From Pantoea agglomerans NBRC 102470 (GTDB lineage Bacteria; Pseudomonadota; Gammaproteobacteria; Enterobacterales; Enterobacteriaceae): DNA of 64,000 nt. The stretch covers positions 1-64,000 of the forward strand of contig NZ_BCZA01000003.1 in NCBI RefSeq assembly GCF_001598475.1, given 5' to 3'. Positions 1-9,547 of this stretch are shown one piece after another. The stretch's first letter is position 1. Each line of letters opens with the position of its first letter. Under the pieces are notes generated by a model. It was not told the DNA's origin, searched no databases, and saw only the letters and a list, made by a program, of their open reading frames with translations. Both the position numbers and the translations under genes were made by a program.

Positions 1-47
1 TGGATGACGGATTTTGCGTCTTTCCGATCTGACCCTGTTCCCTGTGC
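1..47. repeat. Right half of a palindromic intergenic repeat, cut by the window edge
   Basis: Bases 1-47 align without gaps to 29716-29762 with 5 mismatches, so this is a second copy of the palindromic element described at 29633-29796. Only the right arm is present; the left arm lies outside the window. It sits just beyond the 3' end of dacC. Two of the differences (positions 35-36) fall in what would be the paired arm. Confidence 0.75.
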
Positions 48-89
48 AGGCTCGGGCTCAACGCAGTACGAGCCTGCGTCCCTGCTTAC

Positions 90-1292
90 TTATGAAAACC
101 ACTTCCCGAACCAGCCATTGAATTTCATCATCACGAAATCAATCATCCGGCTGAAGAACCCGCCTTCCGGCACATCCTGCATCACCACCAGCGGCCGCTG
201 CTCAATGGTTTTCCCGTCCAGCTGGAAATCAATGGTGCCGACCACCTGATTCTTCTTCAGCGGAGCTTCCAGCTGCGGCGTAGTGAGTCTGAAACTCGCC
301 TTCAGATTCTTCATCTGCCCTTTAGGGATGGTCAGCGCAGCATCTTTCGCCACGCCCAGATTGACCTGGCTGCGATCACCGAACCAGACCCGCTGCTGCG
401 CAAACGGTGCATCCGCTTTAATCGGCGTGACCGTTTCAAAGAAACGGAAGCCCCATGTCAGCAGCTTTTCACTTTCGCGGAAACGAATCGCATCGCTGGC
501 GGTGCCCAGCACCACCGAGATCAGACGCATATCCCCTTCGGTTGCTGAAGCGACCAGGTTATTCCCCGCGCCTGAGGTGTGGCCGGTTTTGACGCCATCA
601 ACCTTGAGATTGGTGCTCCACAACAGGCGGTTGCGGTTGATCTGGCGAATATTATTGAAGGTGAACTCTTTCTCTTTATTCAGCGCGTACTCTTCGGGCA
701 CATCGCGGATCAGCGCCTGAGCAATCAGCGCCATGTCACGCGCGGTACTGTACTGCCCTTCTGCATCCAGACCGTGTACCGTCATAAAGTGGGTATTCTG
801 CAGTCCCAGCGCCTTCACGTAGTTGTTCATCAGGCCGATAAACGAATCCTGACTGCCCGCCACATAATCCGCCAGCGCAATACAGGCATCATTGCCGGAC
901 TGGATCACGATTCCCTTATTCAGCTCATGCACCGGAATACGATCGCCCGGCTTGAGGAACATCAGCGACGAGCCGCGCAGCTTAGGGTTGCCGGTGGCCC
1001 AGGCATCCTGTCCGACGGTAACCAGGTCATCCGGCTTGATTTTGCCCGCTTTAATCGCCTGACCCACAACATAGCTGGTCATCATTTTAGTCAGACTGGC
1101 GGGGTCGAGGCGCTGATCGGCACTGGATTCGGTTAACACCTTACCGCTGGCGTAGTCGATCAGAATCCACGCTTTAGCATCAATGCCTGGCGCGGCGGGA
1201 GCCTGCTCAGCAAAAACGCTGACGGGGGCAAGAATCAGTAATGAAGTGGCAGCAAGGTGCCGCAGGCGAGATGTGAAGCGAGTGTTTGTCAT
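90..1292 (-). CDS. dacC: D-alanyl-D-alanine carboxypeptidase (penicillin-binding protein 6)
   Basis: This periplasmic, membrane-anchored DD-carboxypeptidase trims the terminal D-Ala from peptidoglycan pentapeptides. The 400-aa product has the length of E. coli DacC and resembles it throughout. A signal peptide covers about residues 1-28. The serine-acylase motifs are all there: SLTK (66-69, nucleophile Ser66), SGN (132-134) and KTG near residue 235. The C-terminus ends in the amphipathic [15 protein letters not shown] anchor typical of PBP5/6. The ATG at 1292 was chosen because it starts directly before the signal peptide; an in-frame upstream extension lacks any such feature. An AAGGA sits upstream at a rather long spacing. 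The gene diverges from the HAD phosphatase. Assignment to dacC rather than dacA rests on similarity recalled from E. coli and on the yliI/gsi neighbourhood. Confidence 0.93.
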   Translation of the reverse strand: MTNTRFTSRLRHLAATSLLILAPVSVFAEQAPAAPGIDAKAWILIDYASGKVLTESSADQRLDPASLTKMMTSYVVGQAIKAGKIKPDDLVTVGQDAWATGNPKLRGSSLMFLKPGDRIPVHELNKGIVIQSGNDACIALADYVAGSQDSFIGLMNNYVKALGLQNTHFMTVHGLDAEGQYSTARDMALIAQALIRDVPEEYALNKEKEFTFNNIRQINRNRLLWSTNLKVDGVKTGHTSGAGNNLVASATEGDMRLISVVLGTASDAIRFRESEKLLTWGFRFFETVTPIKADAPFAQQRVWFGDRSQVNLGVAKDAALTIPKGQMKNLKASFRLTTPQLEAPLKKNQVVGTIDFQLDGKTIEQRPLVVMQDVPEGGFFSRMIDFVMMKFNGWFGKWFS

Positions 1293-1564
1293 GGGCTTGG
1301 CCGGATTGTCCTTGTTAAATCGAAATTCCAGGGGCAGAAAATTCTCACTCAAACGCTAACCCTTGACGGCAGCGAAAAAAACCGTCGAATCGTAAAGTTT
1401 TTTAGAGTTTAGTAGAGTAACCCTGGCATAAGTGCCGCGCGCGTGCCGCTTTTCCCCGATTCTGTCGCTATCAAAACTGCGTGAAATTCCGATTTTTCGC
1501 AGAAGAGTTAAGCCCGTCACAAATATCAGTTAACCTGAACGCCAGTCAGCCGAGGAGACCGACC

Positions 1565-2221
1565 ATGGACTTAGCCCTTTTTGATCTGGATGAAACACTC
1601 ATTTGTGAAGACAGCACCAGCCTGTGGCTGCGCTGGCTGGTATCACAGGGATTCGCTCCCAGTGAACTGATTGATCAGGAACAGGCATTAATGAGCCAGT
1701 ACTATGCCGGTACGCTGTCGATTGAAGAGTATATGAATAAAACACTCTCCCCCCTGGCGGGCATGGCCACGCTTACCGTTGAAGGCTGGGTGCGCCGCTT
1801 CATTCACCGCGACATCATGCCACGCGTTTATCCTGCAGCCCGCGAGCGGATTGAGTGGCACCGGGCGCGTGGCGACAAGGTCATGATCATCTCCGCCAGC
1901 GGCGAGCATCTGGTGGTGCCGATTGCAGAAAAGCTGGGTGCCTGCGGCGCGCTGGCGATTGGCGTTGAAATCGTGGACGAGCGCTACAGCGGCAACACTT
2001 ACGGCACCATGACCTATAAAGAGGGCAAAGTCACGCGACTGGGTGACTGGAAAGCGCTGCAGCAGGACGAGGCCTTTGACCGCACCTGGGCCTACAGCGA
2101 TTCGATGAACGACCTGCCGCTACTGGAACAGGCCGATCATGCCCATGTCATCAACCCTGACGAACAGTTACACCAGGAAGCGTTAAACCGCGGCTGGCAG
2201 GTTTATCACTGGGCGCGCTGA
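1565..2221 (+). CDS. HAD-superfamily subfamily IB phosphatase (SerB-like)
   Basis: A 218-aa cytoplasmic phosphohydrolase of the HAD-IB group, related to phosphoserine phosphatase. Motif I is FDLDET (Asp7 nucleophile, Asp9 acid/base). Motif II is in IISASGEH (Ser110 or Ser112), the motif III lysine is about Lys155, and motif IV is YSDSMND (Asp179, Asp183). The helical cap lies between motifs I and II. The start at 1565 is supported by GAGGAGA seven bases upstream and puts motif I at the very N-terminus, as is normal for the family. E. coli has no gene at this place; there gstB lies near yliI and dacC. The substrate cannot be told from the sequence. Confidence 0.85.
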   Translation: MDLALFDLDETLICEDSTSLWLRWLVSQGFAPSELIDQEQALMSQYYAGTLSIEEYMNKTLSPLAGMATLTVEGWVRRFIHRDIMPRVYPAARERIEWHRARGDKVMIISASGEHLVVPIAEKLGACGALAIGVEIVDERYSGNTYGTMTYKEGKVTRLGDWKALQQDEAFDRTWAYSDSMNDLPLLEQADHAHVINPDEQLHQEALNRGWQVYHWAR

Positions 2222-2224
2222 CTC

Positions 2225-2430
2225 AGAGCCTGGTCCATCAGGCGTAACTGTTGCTGGCAGCCTGGACACGGACAGCGCGGAACAATCCGTAGTACACGTA
2301 GTCCGTGAGGATTACTCGCTGCGCTCGCCCCTTCAGGGCCGCCCTGACGGGCGTTCAGGTTGCTAAAGCAGCCTGTGTGAGCACTGCCCAGGCCCAGACT
2401 GACCAATAAAATAGCCCGGGGACAGGCTCT
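2225..2430. repeat. About 206-bp intergenic element with imperfect terminal inverted repeats
   Basis: The stretch between the HAD gene and yliI starts with AGAGCCTGGTCC (2225-2236) and ends with GGACAGGCTCT (2420-2430). These are inverted repeats of each other except for one extra G. The interior has short hairpins (for example CAGGG/CCCTG near 2330) and no believable gene; a 66-codon open frame on the minus strand looks like a translated repeat. The right end touches the yliI stop codon. The size and ends fit a miniature, non-autonomous mobile element, but I see no target-site duplication and no second copy in the window. Confidence 0.45.
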
Positions 2431-3566
2431 TAGCCGCGGGACGCACCAGCGTCCTGCGCTAATCCCACTTTCAGCAGCTTGCCATTGGCCTCATCGGTCA
2501 GCACATAGAGCCAGCCATCCGGCCCCTGACGCACATCGCGAATGCGCGCCTTCTGATCGTCCAGCAGACGCTGCTCTTCCACCACTTTCTCGCCGTTGAT
2601 ACTCAGACGAATCAGGTTTTTCTCTTTCAGAGCGCCGATAAACAGCGAGTTTTTCCACTGCGGAAAACGGGCGCTATTGTAGAACGCCATGCCGCTGATG
2701 GCCGGAGAATCCTTCCAGTGATAAAGCGGCGGTTCGGTACCCGCAACCTGTGTGCCTTGTGACTCCGGCACTTTGTCACCGCTATAGTCGATGCCGTAGG
2801 TTGCCAGCGGCCAGCCGTAATTCTTGCCCCGCTCCATGATATTCACTTCATCGCCGCCGCGCGGGCCATGTTCATTTTCCCATATCTTGCCGGTCCAGGG
2901 GTTAAGCGCCAGCCCCTGCGGATTACGCAAACCATAGGCCCAGATCTCTGGCCGTGCGCCGCGCTGTTTCGCAAACGGGTTATCGTCCGGCACGCTGCCA
3001 TCGGCGTTGAGCCGTAACAGTTTGCCCTGCAGCTTATCGAGATCCTGCGCAGCGCTGCTGGCAAAATTATCGCCGAAGGCGATCCAGAGATAGCCCTGGG
3101 TATCAAACGCCAGCCGGGTACCGATGTTGTTGCCGCTGGAGAGCATCGGCGTCTGCCGAATCACCTCGCGGAAATCGCTGAGTTGCCGGTTATCCTTGCT
3201 CAGCGTGCCAACGCCTACCACCGCGCCCGCTTTACCACTGCTGTTCGCTTCGGTATAGCTAAGCCAGACGCGACGACTGGTGGCAAAATCGGGTGCCAGC
3301 ACCACGTCCAGCAGGCCACTCTGCCGTTCTGCCCAGACCTTTGGCACGCCCTGGATCGGCTGCGACAGGCCGCTCTCCGGGCTCCAGCTGCGCAGTTGTC
3401 CGCTACGTTCGGTAATCAGCAGCGTTTTGTTGTCGGGCAGGAAGGCGACGGACCATGGATGTTGTAACTTATCCTGTAATACCTCGACCTTTACGTCGGC
3501 GGCAAACAGGGGGGCGGTACAGAACAGGGAGCCACTTAGCAACAAGGCAGTTGAGAAACGGGCCAT
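2430..3566 (-). CDS. yliI: PQQ-dependent soluble aldose sugar dehydrogenase homolog (YliI)
   Basis: A 378-aa secreted six-bladed beta-propeller of the soluble glucose-dehydrogenase family (E. coli YliI/Asd, 371 aa), which oxidises aldoses in the periplasm with PQQ. A signal peptide covers about residues 1-22. Conserved blocks include AQDLDKLQGKLLRL, EIWAYGLRNPQG, NEHGPRGGDE and KNYGWPLATYGI. The start has a strong AGGAG. Oddity: where E. coli YliI and related enzymes have the catalytic-base His in a GNHFG(x)R context, this protein reads GNNIGTR, so the His position is Asn147 and the next residue is Ile. That change should weaken or abolish normal oxidation unless another residue substitutes. 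The alignment is from memory of the family, so the loss is inferred while the sequence itself is certain. Confidence 0.85.
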   Translation of the reverse strand: MARFSTALLLSGSLFCTAPLFAADVKVEVLQDKLQHPWSVAFLPDNKTLLITERSGQLRSWSPESGLSQPIQGVPKVWAERQSGLLDVVLAPDFATSRRVWLSYTEANSSGKAGAVVGVGTLSKDNRQLSDFREVIRQTPMLSSGNNIGTRLAFDTQGYLWIAFGDNFASSAAQDLDKLQGKLLRLNADGSVPDDNPFAKQRGARPEIWAYGLRNPQGLALNPWTGKIWENEHGPRGGDEVNIMERGKNYGWPLATYGIDYSGDKVPESQGTQVAGTEPPLYHWKDSPAISGMAFYNSARFPQWKNSLFIGALKEKNLIRLSINGEKVVEEQRLLDDQKARIRDVRQGPDGWLYVLTDEANGKLLKVGLAQDAGASRG

Positions 3567-3649
3567 AACGATCTCCTGACGGGATAGAATGCCCTTAAGC
3601 GTAGTCAGCCCCTCTGCAATGATGTTGAGGATTTACAAAAGATTAATCA

Positions 3650-3674
3650 GGGCGACAGCGCTCTGCTGTCGCCC
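3650..3674 (-). terminator. Stem-loop terminator after the DUF3313 lipoprotein gene
   Basis: GGGCGACAG and CTGTCGCCC (9 bp) enclose a 7-base loop, 8 bases past the stop codon of the gene at 3682-4344. The downstream tract on the minus strand is only moderately T-rich. Confidence 0.6.
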
Positions 3675-3681
3675 GTCAGAG

Positions 3682-4344
3682 TCAGGGCGCGTTAAAACTT
3701 ACCGTGTCACGCACCATCGTATCGATACCAGGCTTCAGCTCGTCAAAGGTGATCGGCGTATTGCTGTTACTGACCGTTTTGCCAAAGGCTTTGCGAACCA
3801 CCCGGATCATCGGTTTGCCCGTCACCGCATCGCTGGCTTCTATCTCCAGAAACAGTTCGCTGTTCTGAGTACGATGCCCTGACGCCGCCATGGTGCTGGC
3901 AACGACCGCGGCAACCGGTACCACTTCATAAAACTGCACGCCCTGATTTTCTGCTGACACGGCGGTAATGGCGGCCCTTACCTTCAGGGTATGCGGCGTA
4001 GCCTGATTCACCAGCGGCAGGCGGGTGGCTATCGCGCCTTTTAGCTGGATCTCGGTGTAACTGAGCACCTGATCCAGCGTTTGCTGAGTGACGCGTGGCG
4101 TGGGGTGCGCCGCCGGGTAGTAGATCAGCGATGTATAAAGCACATCTTTATAATGGCTGCTTTGATAGTCGGGTGATATCCAGCGCAGAGTCGGTTCACC
4201 ACTGGCTGACGACGTCGGTTGCAACTGGCTGTAATCGCTTAAAAAACCTGAATATTGCTGCTTATCAGCAACATGAGAAGTACAACCACTGAGCAGCACG
4301 GCAGAGACCGCCAGAAGAGCAGCAACGGAAGTTTTACGCATCAT
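3682..4344 (-). CDS. DUF3313 family lipoprotein
   Basis: A protein of about 220 aa with a lipoprotein signal peptide: a charged start (MMRK), a hydrophobic stretch and the lipobox LLSGC with Cys21 as the lipidation site. The rest is a soluble domain of the DUF3313 type, for which I know no established function. The residue after Cys is Thr, not Asp, so outer-membrane sorting is the default expectation. The start is ambiguous: TTG, ATG and ATG codons are consecutive (4347, 4344, 4341). I chose the first ATG; a weak AGCGAG precedes it. The gene appears to be a single transcription unit with its own terminator. Confidence 0.75.
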   Translation of the reverse strand: MMRKTSVAALLAVSAVLLSGCTSHVADKQQYSGFLSDYSQLQPTSSASGEPTLRWISPDYQSSHYKDVLYTSLIYYPAAHPTPRVTQQTLDQVLSYTEIQLKGAIATRLPLVNQATPHTLKVRAAITAVSAENQGVQFYEVVPVAAVVASTMAASGHRTQNSELFLEIEASDAVTGKPMIRVVRKAFGKTVSNSNTPITFDELKPGIDTMVRDTVSFNAP

Positions 4345-4446
4345 CAACTCGCTTGTATCAGGAAGGTTTAAGCAAGCATAGATAAGCCAGAGGGGAAATG
4401 CAGAATAACAGAGGCGGTTTTACGCTGCTATGCAGAATAAATAGCA

Positions 4447-4473
4447 GGAAAACCCGCTGCAGAGCACAGCGGG
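4447..4473 (-). terminator. Intrinsic terminator after the carbonic anhydrase gene
   Basis: CCCGCTG and CAGCGGG pair (7 bp, 7-base loop) just past the stop codon at 4483, followed on the minus strand by TTTTCC. A classic, short intrinsic terminator. Confidence 0.65.
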
Positions 4474-4482
4474 CGAAAAAGA

Positions 4483-5118
4483 TTACTCAAAGCAGGTATC
4501 AGGATTCTCAGACAGGGTGATGAACTGTTTGCCACCCTGGGTCAGCGCCATAATGGTGCCGCTTTCGATATCGTAAACCCAGCCGTGCAGACGCAGCTTA
4601 CCGTTACGCAGCGCGACGGAGACGGAAGGATGGGTTTTCATGTTGTTCAACTGGGCGATGACGTTCTCTTTGACCATCTCGTTCAGCTTCTTCTCTGGTG
4701 AGTCATACTCACGCTGCTCAACCACCGCTTTTGCCGCATCGGCATAGCGCAGCCAGTGCTCAACCGCAGGCATGGTATCCATGCAGGCGCAGGAGGCGAT
4801 GGCGTTCATGGCACCACAGTTAGAGTGACCACAGATGATGATGTCGGAGACGCCCAGCGCGACCACCGCATATTCGATAGTGGCGGAGACACCACCTGGC
4901 TCCGGGCCAAATGAGGGAACGATGTTGCCCGCATTGCGGATAACGAACAGCTCTCCTGGCTCCTGCTGCGTCACCAGTTCAGGCACCAGACGGCTATCTG
5001 AACAGGAGATGAACAGCGCTTTCGGATTTTGATTTGATGCCAGGCTTTTGAAAAGATCCTTCCTTTCAGGAAACACATTCTGCTGGAAATTCAGAAATCC
5101 GTTGATGATCTCTTTCAT
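4483..5118 (-). CDS. Beta-class carbonic anhydrase, CynT-like
   Basis: A 211-aa cytoplasmic zinc enzyme that interconverts CO2 and bicarbonate. The zinc ligands of the beta class are present: Cys39 in the CSDSR motif (with the Asp41/Arg43 dyad), and His98 and Cys101 in GHSNCGA. The sequence resembles E. coli CynT more than Can, for example [10 protein letters not shown] and NAGNIVP, but no cyanase gene (cynS) or cynR lies nearby, so a general bicarbonate-supply role is more likely than cyanate breakdown. The start gives the [10 protein letters not shown]-terminus expected for the family. A hairpin at 5150-5170 lies in the presumed 5' leader. Confidence 0.88.
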   Translation of the reverse strand: MKEIINGFLNFQQNVFPERKDLFKSLASNQNPKALFISCSDSRLVPELVTQQEPGELFVIRNAGNIVPSFGPEPGGVSATIEYAVVALGVSDIIICGHSNCGAMNAIASCACMDTMPAVEHWLRYADAAKAVVEQREYDSPEKKLNEMVKENVIAQLNNMKTHPSVSVALRNGKLRLHGWVYDIESGTIMALTQGGKQFITLSENPDTCFE

Positions 5119-5633
5119 TATTTAGCTCTCACATTATCCATTTCATTACCTGAGGGGCATAGCCCCCTCAGTGGGGTTTGCCCGTTTATTATTAATGAAA
5201 ACAAGTGAATATCAACCCGCCTTTTACCGGATGCTCTAAACAACGGCCACTGTCAGCGTTTCGCTTGTTCATCAGTCAGAGGCTCCGCAGCCAATTTCTT
5301 TTTATAGCACGGGAAGTTATTGGAAAAAGCACGGTTTGAACCGCCCGTTTTTTTGCCTGTGCTGTGGATCGGCTTTTACGCGTTTTTTCACTACTTTACG
5401 CCCCCGGCTCGCCAGCAGAAAAGGTTTCTCTTCTGCTGCTGTCTGACCTTATCTGGCAAGCGTGGCGGGCTATGGCGTTTTAGGGCATGGCGAAACGGCT
5501 GCGCATCTGGCAGCACGGGCGCTGCAGCAGAACCGTTGCAGCAAGGAATGAGGGATAAGATTGAGCAGGACGGGTTCATTAAAATAACCCCGGCAGCAGG
5601 GGTTAGCGGCTGCCGGGAGAGCAGGATTAACGC
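5119..5633. other. Non-coding stretch between carbonic anhydrase and DUF4385 genes
   Basis: No gene is supported here. The carbonic anhydrase leader holds a hairpin with arms CTGAGGGG and CCCCTCAG (about 5150-5170). Near 5581-5617 there is a terminator for the minus-strand gene ending at 5634. The open frames in the middle lack ribosome-binding sites and have low-complexity compositions, so I treat them as chance. Confidence 0.5.
5588..5617 (-). terminator. Terminator of the iaaA-gsiABCD-DUF4385 operon
   Basis: CCCGGCAGC (5588-5596) and GCTGCCGGG (5609-5617) form a 9-bp stem. On the minus strand it is followed by GTTATTTTAA. An alternative AACCCC/GGGGTT stem overlaps it. It lies 17 bases after the DUF4385 stop codon. 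Confidence 0.65.
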
Positions 5634-6083
5634 TTAGCCATACTGCTGCTGATGCGCTTTTTTACGTCGCAGATAGTCTTCATCTGCACGAAGTTTGTCC
5701 CAGTAGCCTTTGAAAACAGCCGCCGCCGCGGCTTTTTCCTCGTTGACGCCGCGCGGCAGCTCCTTGCCATCCGCGTCATATTTGCGTCCGCCCTTGTGGT
5801 TGCTGTAACGGCGCGCACGGGTATACCCCATCTGAATAAATTTGCGCGCCATATCCATGCCGACAAAATCATCTTTGCGCCGATACTCCTCAAACAGCGC
5901 CATGATTTTCTCAGCCGACTCTTCAGCAATGGGAACGGTACGAAAACGCCAGTGTGGCAGTATTTCGCCTTTATAAGGCTCGACCATCAGCACACCCTGC
6001 TCACCACGCCCGACCTGATAAAGCTCGGGGTGCTGGCGGAAGTCGATAGTGCTGAAGTCCTGATCATAATCGAAAGGTTTCAT
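5634..6083 (-). CDS. DUF4385 family protein, last gene of the gsi operon
   Basis: A 149-aa soluble, basic protein with the [31 protein letters not shown] opening and an [24 protein letters not shown] block that I recognise as DUF4385. No catalytic motif or membrane segment is visible and the function is unknown. Its ATG overlaps the gsiD stop codon (ATGA), so it is translationally coupled to the peptide transporter. That suggests co-expression with glutathione import, although this gene is not part of the E. coli gsi operon as I know it. A terminator follows. Confidence 0.75.
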   Translation of the reverse strand: MKPFDYDQDFSTIDFRQHPELYQVGRGEQGVLMVEPYKGEILPHWRFRTVPIAEESAEKIMALFEEYRRKDDFVGMDMARKFIQMGYTRARRYSNHKGGRKYDADGKELPRGVNEEKAAAAAVFKGYWDKLRADEDYLRRKKAHQQQYG

Positions 6084-6985
6084 CTCTTTAGTTTAGGATC
6101 AAGTGCGTCGCGCAGCCCGTCTCCGAGTAAATTAAATGCCAGAACGGTGAGGAAGATGGCCAGGCTGGGGAAAATTGCCACGTGAGGCGCGATAACCATG
6201 TCGGCCCGCGCCTCATTCAGCATTGCACCCCACTCCGGCGTAGGCGGTTGCGCCCCCAGCCCCAGAAACGACAGGCTGGCCGCGGTAATGATTGAGGTAC
6301 CGACCCGCATGGTGAAATAGACCACAATCGGCGATACCGTGCCGGGCAGGATATGCCGCATCAGGATAGTCCAGTCAGAAGCGCCGATACTGCGTGCCGA
6401 CTCAATATAGGTCTGATGCTTCAGCACCAGCGTATTGCCGCGAACCAGCCGGGCAAACGCCGGGATACTGAAGATAGCGACCGCCACAATCACATTACTC
6501 ATGCCGCTGCCCATAATCGCCACCACCGCAATCGCCAGCAGAATGCCGGGAAAGGCAAACAGCACATCGCAGATACGCATGGTGATGCGGTCCCACCAGC
6601 CTTCGTAATAGCCGGCTAACAGACCAAAGAATGTGCCGATCAGCGCGCCGATCACCACCGAAAAGAAGCCCGCAATCAGGGAAATCCGCGTGCCGACCAG
6701 CACCCGGCTGAAGATGTCGCGCCCCAGCGAATCGACGCCAAACAGATGCATCAGCGAGGGGCCGTCATTGAGCCGGTCATAATCGAAGTAATTCTCTGCG
6801 TCGAACGGCGCAATCCATGGGGCGATAACCGCCAGCACAATCAGTACCAGCACAAACAGCCCGGCCAGCAGCGCCACCGGCTGCCCTCTGAAACGCCGCC
6901 AGAATTCACGCCACGGCGTTCGCACCCGATTCTCCGCAATCAGCGGCATCGTTTTCAGTGCCGCTTCGCGTCGCCAGTTTTTCAT
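6080..6985 (-). CDS. gsiD: Glutathione ABC transporter permease GsiD
   Basis: A 301-aa inner-membrane permease of the DppC/OppC type, one half of the GsiCD channel that imports glutathione. There is an N-terminal cytoplasmic segment with a membrane span at about residues 38-60, then the conserved [13 protein letters not shown] block, and the EAA loop [20 protein letters not shown] for coupling to the GsiA ATPase. The length is close to E. coli GsiD (303 aa). The ATG overlaps the gsiC stop as ATGA, with AAGGAG upstream. The E. coli gene order is preserved. Confidence 0.93.
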   Translation of the reverse strand: MKNWRREAALKTMPLIAENRVRTPWREFWRRFRGQPVALLAGLFVLVLIVLAVIAPWIAPFDAENYFDYDRLNDGPSLMHLFGVDSLGRDIFSRVLVGTRISLIAGFFSVVIGALIGTFFGLLAGYYEGWWDRITMRICDVLFAFPGILLAIAVVAIMGSGMSNVIVAVAIFSIPAFARLVRGNTLVLKHQTYIESARSIGASDWTILMRHILPGTVSPIVVYFTMRVGTSIITAASLSFLGLGAQPPTPEWGAMLNEARADMVIAPHVAIFPSLAIFLTVLAFNLLGDGLRDALDPKLKR

Positions 6986-7911
6986 CGCGACTCCTTAAAG
7001 CGAATAGCGGGATTAATCACCGCATAGAGCATGTCGACAAACAGATTGATCAGAATAAACTCCAGTGAAAACAGCAAAACTTCCGCCTGAATAACCGGGT
7101 AGTCGCGCATCGCCACGGAATCGACCAGCAGTCGCCCCAGGCCCGGCCAGTTAAACACCACCTCGACCACGATCGATCCGCCCAGCAGGAAACCAAACTG
7201 CAGCCCCATCATCGTTACCACCGGGATCATGGCGTTGCGCAGGCCATGCTTGACCACCACCAGCGACTCGCGCACCCCTTTGGCCCGGGCGGTCCGCATA
7301 TAATCTTCCTGCATCACCTCCACGAACGAGGCACGGGTAAAGCGCGCCATCACCGCCGCCACCGCCGCACCCAGGGTGATGGAGGGCAGAATGTAATGTT
7401 TCCAGCTCTCTGCACCGACGGTTGGCAGCCATCCCAGCTCCACCGAGAAGACCTGCATCAGCAGCATGCCCAGTGCAAAGGCGGGAAACGAAATGCCCGA
7501 CACCGCCAGCGTCATCCCCAGTCGATCGGGCCAGCGATTGCGCCAGACAGCGGAAACGATGCCGATTGCCATGCCAAAAATCACTGCCCAGATCATGCTG
7601 ACCAGCGTCAGCCACAAAGTTGGCATAAAGCGTGAGGCGATCTCCTCCGCGACCGGCCGCTTCGAGACCATCGACTGGCCGAAATCGCCCTGCAGCGCAT
7701 TCAGCATAAAGTGCCAGAACTGCTGCGGCAGCGGCAGGTCGAGTCCCAGCTCCTGACGCACCAGCGCCACAACCGAGGCATCGGCTTCCGGCCCGGCGAT
7801 CAGACGCGCCGGGTCGCCCGGCAGCAGGTGAACAAACAGGAACACCAGCACCGCCACAATCAGCAGCGTGGGGATCAGCCCAAAGAGTCGTTTGAGAAAA
7901 TAGTTAAACAT
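6982..7911 (-). CDS. gsiC: Glutathione ABC transporter permease GsiC
   Basis: A 309-aa DppB-type inner-membrane permease, partner of GsiD. The N-terminus [17 protein letters not shown] is the usual first span of this family, followed by [18 protein letters not shown] and the EAA motif [23 protein letters not shown] chose the ATG at 7911 because AGGA lies about seven bases upstream and it gives the E. coli-type N-terminus; a longer frame to 7941 adds only a Cys/Ala-rich tail. It sits third in iaaA-gsiABCD. Confidence 0.93.
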   Translation of the reverse strand: MFNYFLKRLFGLIPTLLIVAVLVFLFVHLLPGDPARLIAGPEADASVVALVRQELGLDLPLPQQFWHFMLNALQGDFGQSMVSKRPVAEEIASRFMPTLWLTLVSMIWAVIFGMAIGIVSAVWRNRWPDRLGMTLAVSGISFPAFALGMLLMQVFSVELGWLPTVGAESWKHYILPSITLGAAVAAVMARFTRASFVEVMQEDYMRTARAKGVRESLVVVKHGLRNAMIPVVTMMGLQFGFLLGGSIVVEVVFNWPGLGRLLVDSVAMRDYPVIQAEVLLFSLEFILINLFVDMLYAVINPAIRFKESR

Positions 7912-7957
7912 GCAACATCCTGCAGCTGCGGCCAGCCTCACGGGCTGGCCGGCTCCG

Positions 7958-9493
7958 TTACTTCAGAGTTGCCTCATCGAAATTGAATGAGGTATCGGGC
8001 ATCACATAAAAACCGCTGAGGTTTTTGCTGTTGGCAGAAACCAGCTGCTCAACCACCAGTGGGATCCACGGATGATCCTGCCAGATGGTATCCTGCGCAT
8101 CTTTGTAGAGACGCGCTTTCTCGGCACGATCGGTGGTTTTCAGCGCATCTGCCAGATCTTTATCGACCTTAGGATTGCTGTAAAACGCGGTATTGAAGAT
8201 CGCCGGTGGCCAGGCCGTAGTAGCAAACAGTGGCGTCAGTGCCCAGTCCGCTTCGCCGGTGGAGGCGGACCAGCCGGTGTAGAACATGCGCACGCCGCTC
8301 TCTTTCTGGCCCTTGCCTTCTACTTCAGCGGCACGCTGACCCGCATCCATCGCCGTAACTTTAACTTTCACGCCAACCTGCGCCAGCTGCTGCTGGGTGA
8401 ACTGCAACACTTTCTGCGCGGTGCTGTGGTTGTGTGACGACCAGAGCGTGGTTTCAAACCCGTTCGGGTAACCCGCCTCTTTCAGCAGGGCTTTCGCTTT
8501 GGCCGGATCGTAGCTGATGGCCGGATAGGTCTGAGCGAAGTCGATGGTGGGCGGCACGATGCCGGTAGCAGGCGTGGCGTAACCGGAGAACGCCACTTTC
8601 GCCAGCGCCTGACGGTTGATGGCATACTCCAGCGCTTCACGCACCTTCGGATTATCGAACGGCTTCTGAGTGACGTTAAGGCTGATGTAACGCTGCATAA
8701 TCGATGGCGTGGTTACCACAGCAAGCTTGCTGTTCTTCTCCAGCAGTTTTGCCTGCTCATAGGGCACCGGGAAAGCAAAGTTCGCTTCGCCGGTCTGCAG
8801 CATCGCCGCGCGGGTGTTGTTATCCACCACCGGTCGCCAGGTAATGCTGTCCAGCTTCGGATAGCCCGGCTTCCAGTAGCCGTCCCACTTTTTCACCTTC
8901 ACAAAATCGGTCTGGTTCCAGGTTTCGAACACAAACGGGCCGGTTCCTACCGGATGGAAACCGATCTCTTTGCCATATTTTTTCAGCGCGGTGGGTGAAA
9001 TCATCGCCGCCGCCGGATGGGCCAGAATGTTGATAAAGGCGGAGAACGGCTCTTTCAGCGTTACTTTTACCGTAGTTGGATCCACCACTTCGGTGCTGGC
9101 GATATGTTTAAACAGGTTGTAGCGCTTGAGATGGTTATCCGGATTGCTGGCGCGATCGAGGTTGACCTTTACCGCTTCCGCATTGAAGTCAGTGCCATCC
9201 TGGAATTTAACTCCGGAACGCAGTTTGATGGTGTAGGTCAGGCCGTCGGCGCTGGCCTGATAGCTCTCAGCCAGCACGTTAGTGAGCTTCATCTCTTTAT
9301 CAAAGCCAAACAGGCCCTGATAGAAGGATTTCGCGACAGCCTGCGACAGCGTGTCGTTGGCGTCATAGGGATCGAGAGTGGTGAAGTTGGACGCGACGGC
9401 AATCACCGCATCCTGTGCTGCCCAGGCGGGCAATGCCATTGCGCTGCTTAACACGCCAGCCGCCAGTAACCCTTTACGCATCGTAATCTGCAT
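7958..9493 (-). CDS. gsiB: Glutathione-binding periplasmic protein GsiB
   Basis: A 511-aa extracellular solute-binding protein of family 5 that delivers glutathione to GsiCD. The signal peptide covers about residues 1-26 ([25 protein letters not shown]). The mature part carries the [22 protein letters not shown] block and the typical family-5 FHPVGTGPF motif, closely resembling E. coli GsiB (512 aa). The start at 9493 has a perfect AGGAG seven bases upstream; an in-frame upstream extension would place 17 residues before the signal peptide. It lies 54 bases after gsiA. Confidence 0.93.
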   Translation of the reverse strand: MQITMRKGLLAAGVLSSAMALPAWAAQDAVIAVASNFTTLDPYDANDTLSQAVAKSFYQGLFGFDKEMKLTNVLAESYQASADGLTYTIKLRSGVKFQDGTDFNAEAVKVNLDRASNPDNHLKRYNLFKHIASTEVVDPTTVKVTLKEPFSAFINILAHPAAAMISPTALKKYGKEIGFHPVGTGPFVFETWNQTDFVKVKKWDGYWKPGYPKLDSITWRPVVDNNTRAAMLQTGEANFAFPVPYEQAKLLEKNSKLAVVTTPSIMQRYISLNVTQKPFDNPKVREALEYAINRQALAKVAFSGYATPATGIVPPTIDFAQTYPAISYDPAKAKALLKEAGYPNGFETTLWSSHNHSTAQKVLQFTQQQLAQVGVKVKVTAMDAGQRAAEVEGKGQKESGVRMFYTGWSASTGEADWALTPLFATTAWPPAIFNTAFYSNPKVDKDLADALKTTDRAEKARLYKDAQDTIWQDHPWIPLVVEQLVSANSKNLSGFYVMPDTSFNFDEATLK

Positions 9494-9547
9494 CTTGTTC
9501 TCCTGTAATCCCTGTCGGGTTGGTCGCCGGGGCGACATCGTCACTGT

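Noticed and set aside
2206..2406. A 66-codon frame inside the 206-bp element
   Set aside because: No ribosome-binding site and it runs into the HAD gene; the sequence looks like a translated repeat.
4483..5118. Carbonic anhydrase as part of a cyanate (cyn) operon
   Set aside because: No cyanase, CynX or CynR gene is adjacent and a terminator follows directly.
5320..5637. A 105-codon frame between the carbonic anhydrase and DUF4385 genes
   Set aside because: Low-complexity, Gly/Ala/Arg-rich translation, no Shine-Dalgarno, and it reads through the terminator hairpin.
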